NCBI RefSeq assembly: GCF_000423405.1
Contig: NZ_AUHX01000005.1
Span: 124,001 to 188,000 of the forward strand
Source: Mesonia mobilis DSM 19841
GTDB lineage: Bacteria > Bacteroidota > Bacteroidia > Flavobacteriales > Flavobacteriaceae
Length of the DNA stretch: 64,000 nt
Direction of reading: 5' to 3'
Shown here: positions 63,792-64,000 of the stretch, piece after piece
Layout of the letters: every line of letters begins with the position of its first letter
Numbering within the stretch: the stretch's first letter is position 1
Notes under the pieces: model-generated
What the model was told of the DNA's origin: nothing
Databases searched by the model: none
The model's input: the letters and a program-made list of their open reading frames with translations, nothing else
Translations under genes and position numbers: made by a program

Positions 63792-64000
63792 TTAGCGTGC
63801 TTTTTTTGCATTAGGAAAGCGCATTCTGTAATCTACACGAATGTCGCCTTTGCTTATTTTTTGTAATTTACTCTTAATGAGACGTTTCTTTAAGGTTGAC
63901 AGTTTATCGGTAAATAAAATACCTTCTATATGATCATACTCGTGCTGAATTACTCTTGCCGCCAAACCATCGTAAGTTTCGGTATGTTTATTAAAGTCTT
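63792..64000 (-). CDS. def: Peptide deformylase, 3' part (truncated by the window)
   Basis: On the minus strand the last 69 codons of def are present, ending at TAA 63792-63794. The third deformylase motif QHEYDHIEGILF, with both metal-binding His and the catalytic Glu, is visible, followed by the usual basic C-terminus. The enzyme removes the formyl group from nascent proteins. The start lies beyond base 64000. Confidence 0.93.
   Translation of the reverse strand, partial: DFNKHTETYDGLAARVIQHEYDHIEGILFTDKLSTLKKRLIKSKLQKISKGDIRVDYRMRFPNAKKAR

Overview
The window looks like the chromosome of a low-GC member of the Flavobacteriaceae (Bacteroidota). Evidence: TAnnTTTG-type promoters in front of both tRNA genes, few Shine-Dalgarno sequences, bacillithiol (bshB1) and menaquinone (menB/D/F and a MenI-like thioesterase) genes, lipoproteins with Bacteroidota-style signals, an E1 alpha/beta fusion dehydrogenase, and family proteins typical of the group (DUF2853, DUF5606, PaaI-like thioesterase). 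Genus cannot be fixed from this sequence alone.

Layout. 1-19.1 kb is housekeeping and envelope: a COG3014-like lipoprotein, dsbD-tilS, pabB, an FMN reductase, lpd, an Lrp regulator divergent from a Cys/Met-metabolism PLP enzyme, two large surface proteins (one with YadA-head repeats, one with a tail-fibre-like C-terminus), nhaC, bshB1, tRNA-His, a lipoprotein, an M28 peptidase and tRNA-Ser. 19.2-40.7 kb is accessory DNA. It is bordered on both sides by long blocks of the same low-complexity repeats, including an imperfect direct repeat of about 170 bp. Inside are: two decayed small genes; a type I restriction locus (hsdR with two in-frame stops, an AlbA_2/ATPase gene, intact hsdM, broken hsdS); a retron (phosphoribosyltransferase effector, winged-helix protein, folded msr-msd RNA, reverse transcriptase with one in-frame stop); McrBC; a nuclease-like gene remnant; three exported proteins; and an XRE regulator divergent from a two-gene operon. 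40.7-64 kb returns to core genes: acpH, uvrA, a LOG-family protein, a degenerate M1-like protein, an E1 dehydrogenase, two PH-domain proteins, menaquinone genes, mazG, DUF5606 and the 3' part of def.

The most notable system is the operon at about 37.4-39.3 kb. It encodes an ECF-type sigma factor with an extra C-terminal HTH, followed one base later by a Cas12f/TnpB-like protein that lacks RuvC catalytic residues (Ser where the first Asp should be, and a C-terminus ending before the zinc finger and last Asp). This is the architecture of a nuclease-dead Cas12f-sigma pair, for which RNA-guided transcription activation has recently been reported in Bacteroidota as far as I recall. A TTG-N18-TATATTTG promoter drives it and is overlapped by one of three copies of TTTGTCATAT, probably operators of the divergent XRE regulator. 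A guide RNA could not be proven; a well-folded 90-nt element downstream (40181-40270) is one candidate.

A second theme is decay of the defence island. In-frame stops or frameshifts interrupt hsdR, hsdS, the retron reverse transcriptase, two small genes on the left and a nuclease-like remnant on the right. hsdM, the AlbA_2 gene, both retron accessory genes and mcrBC remain open.
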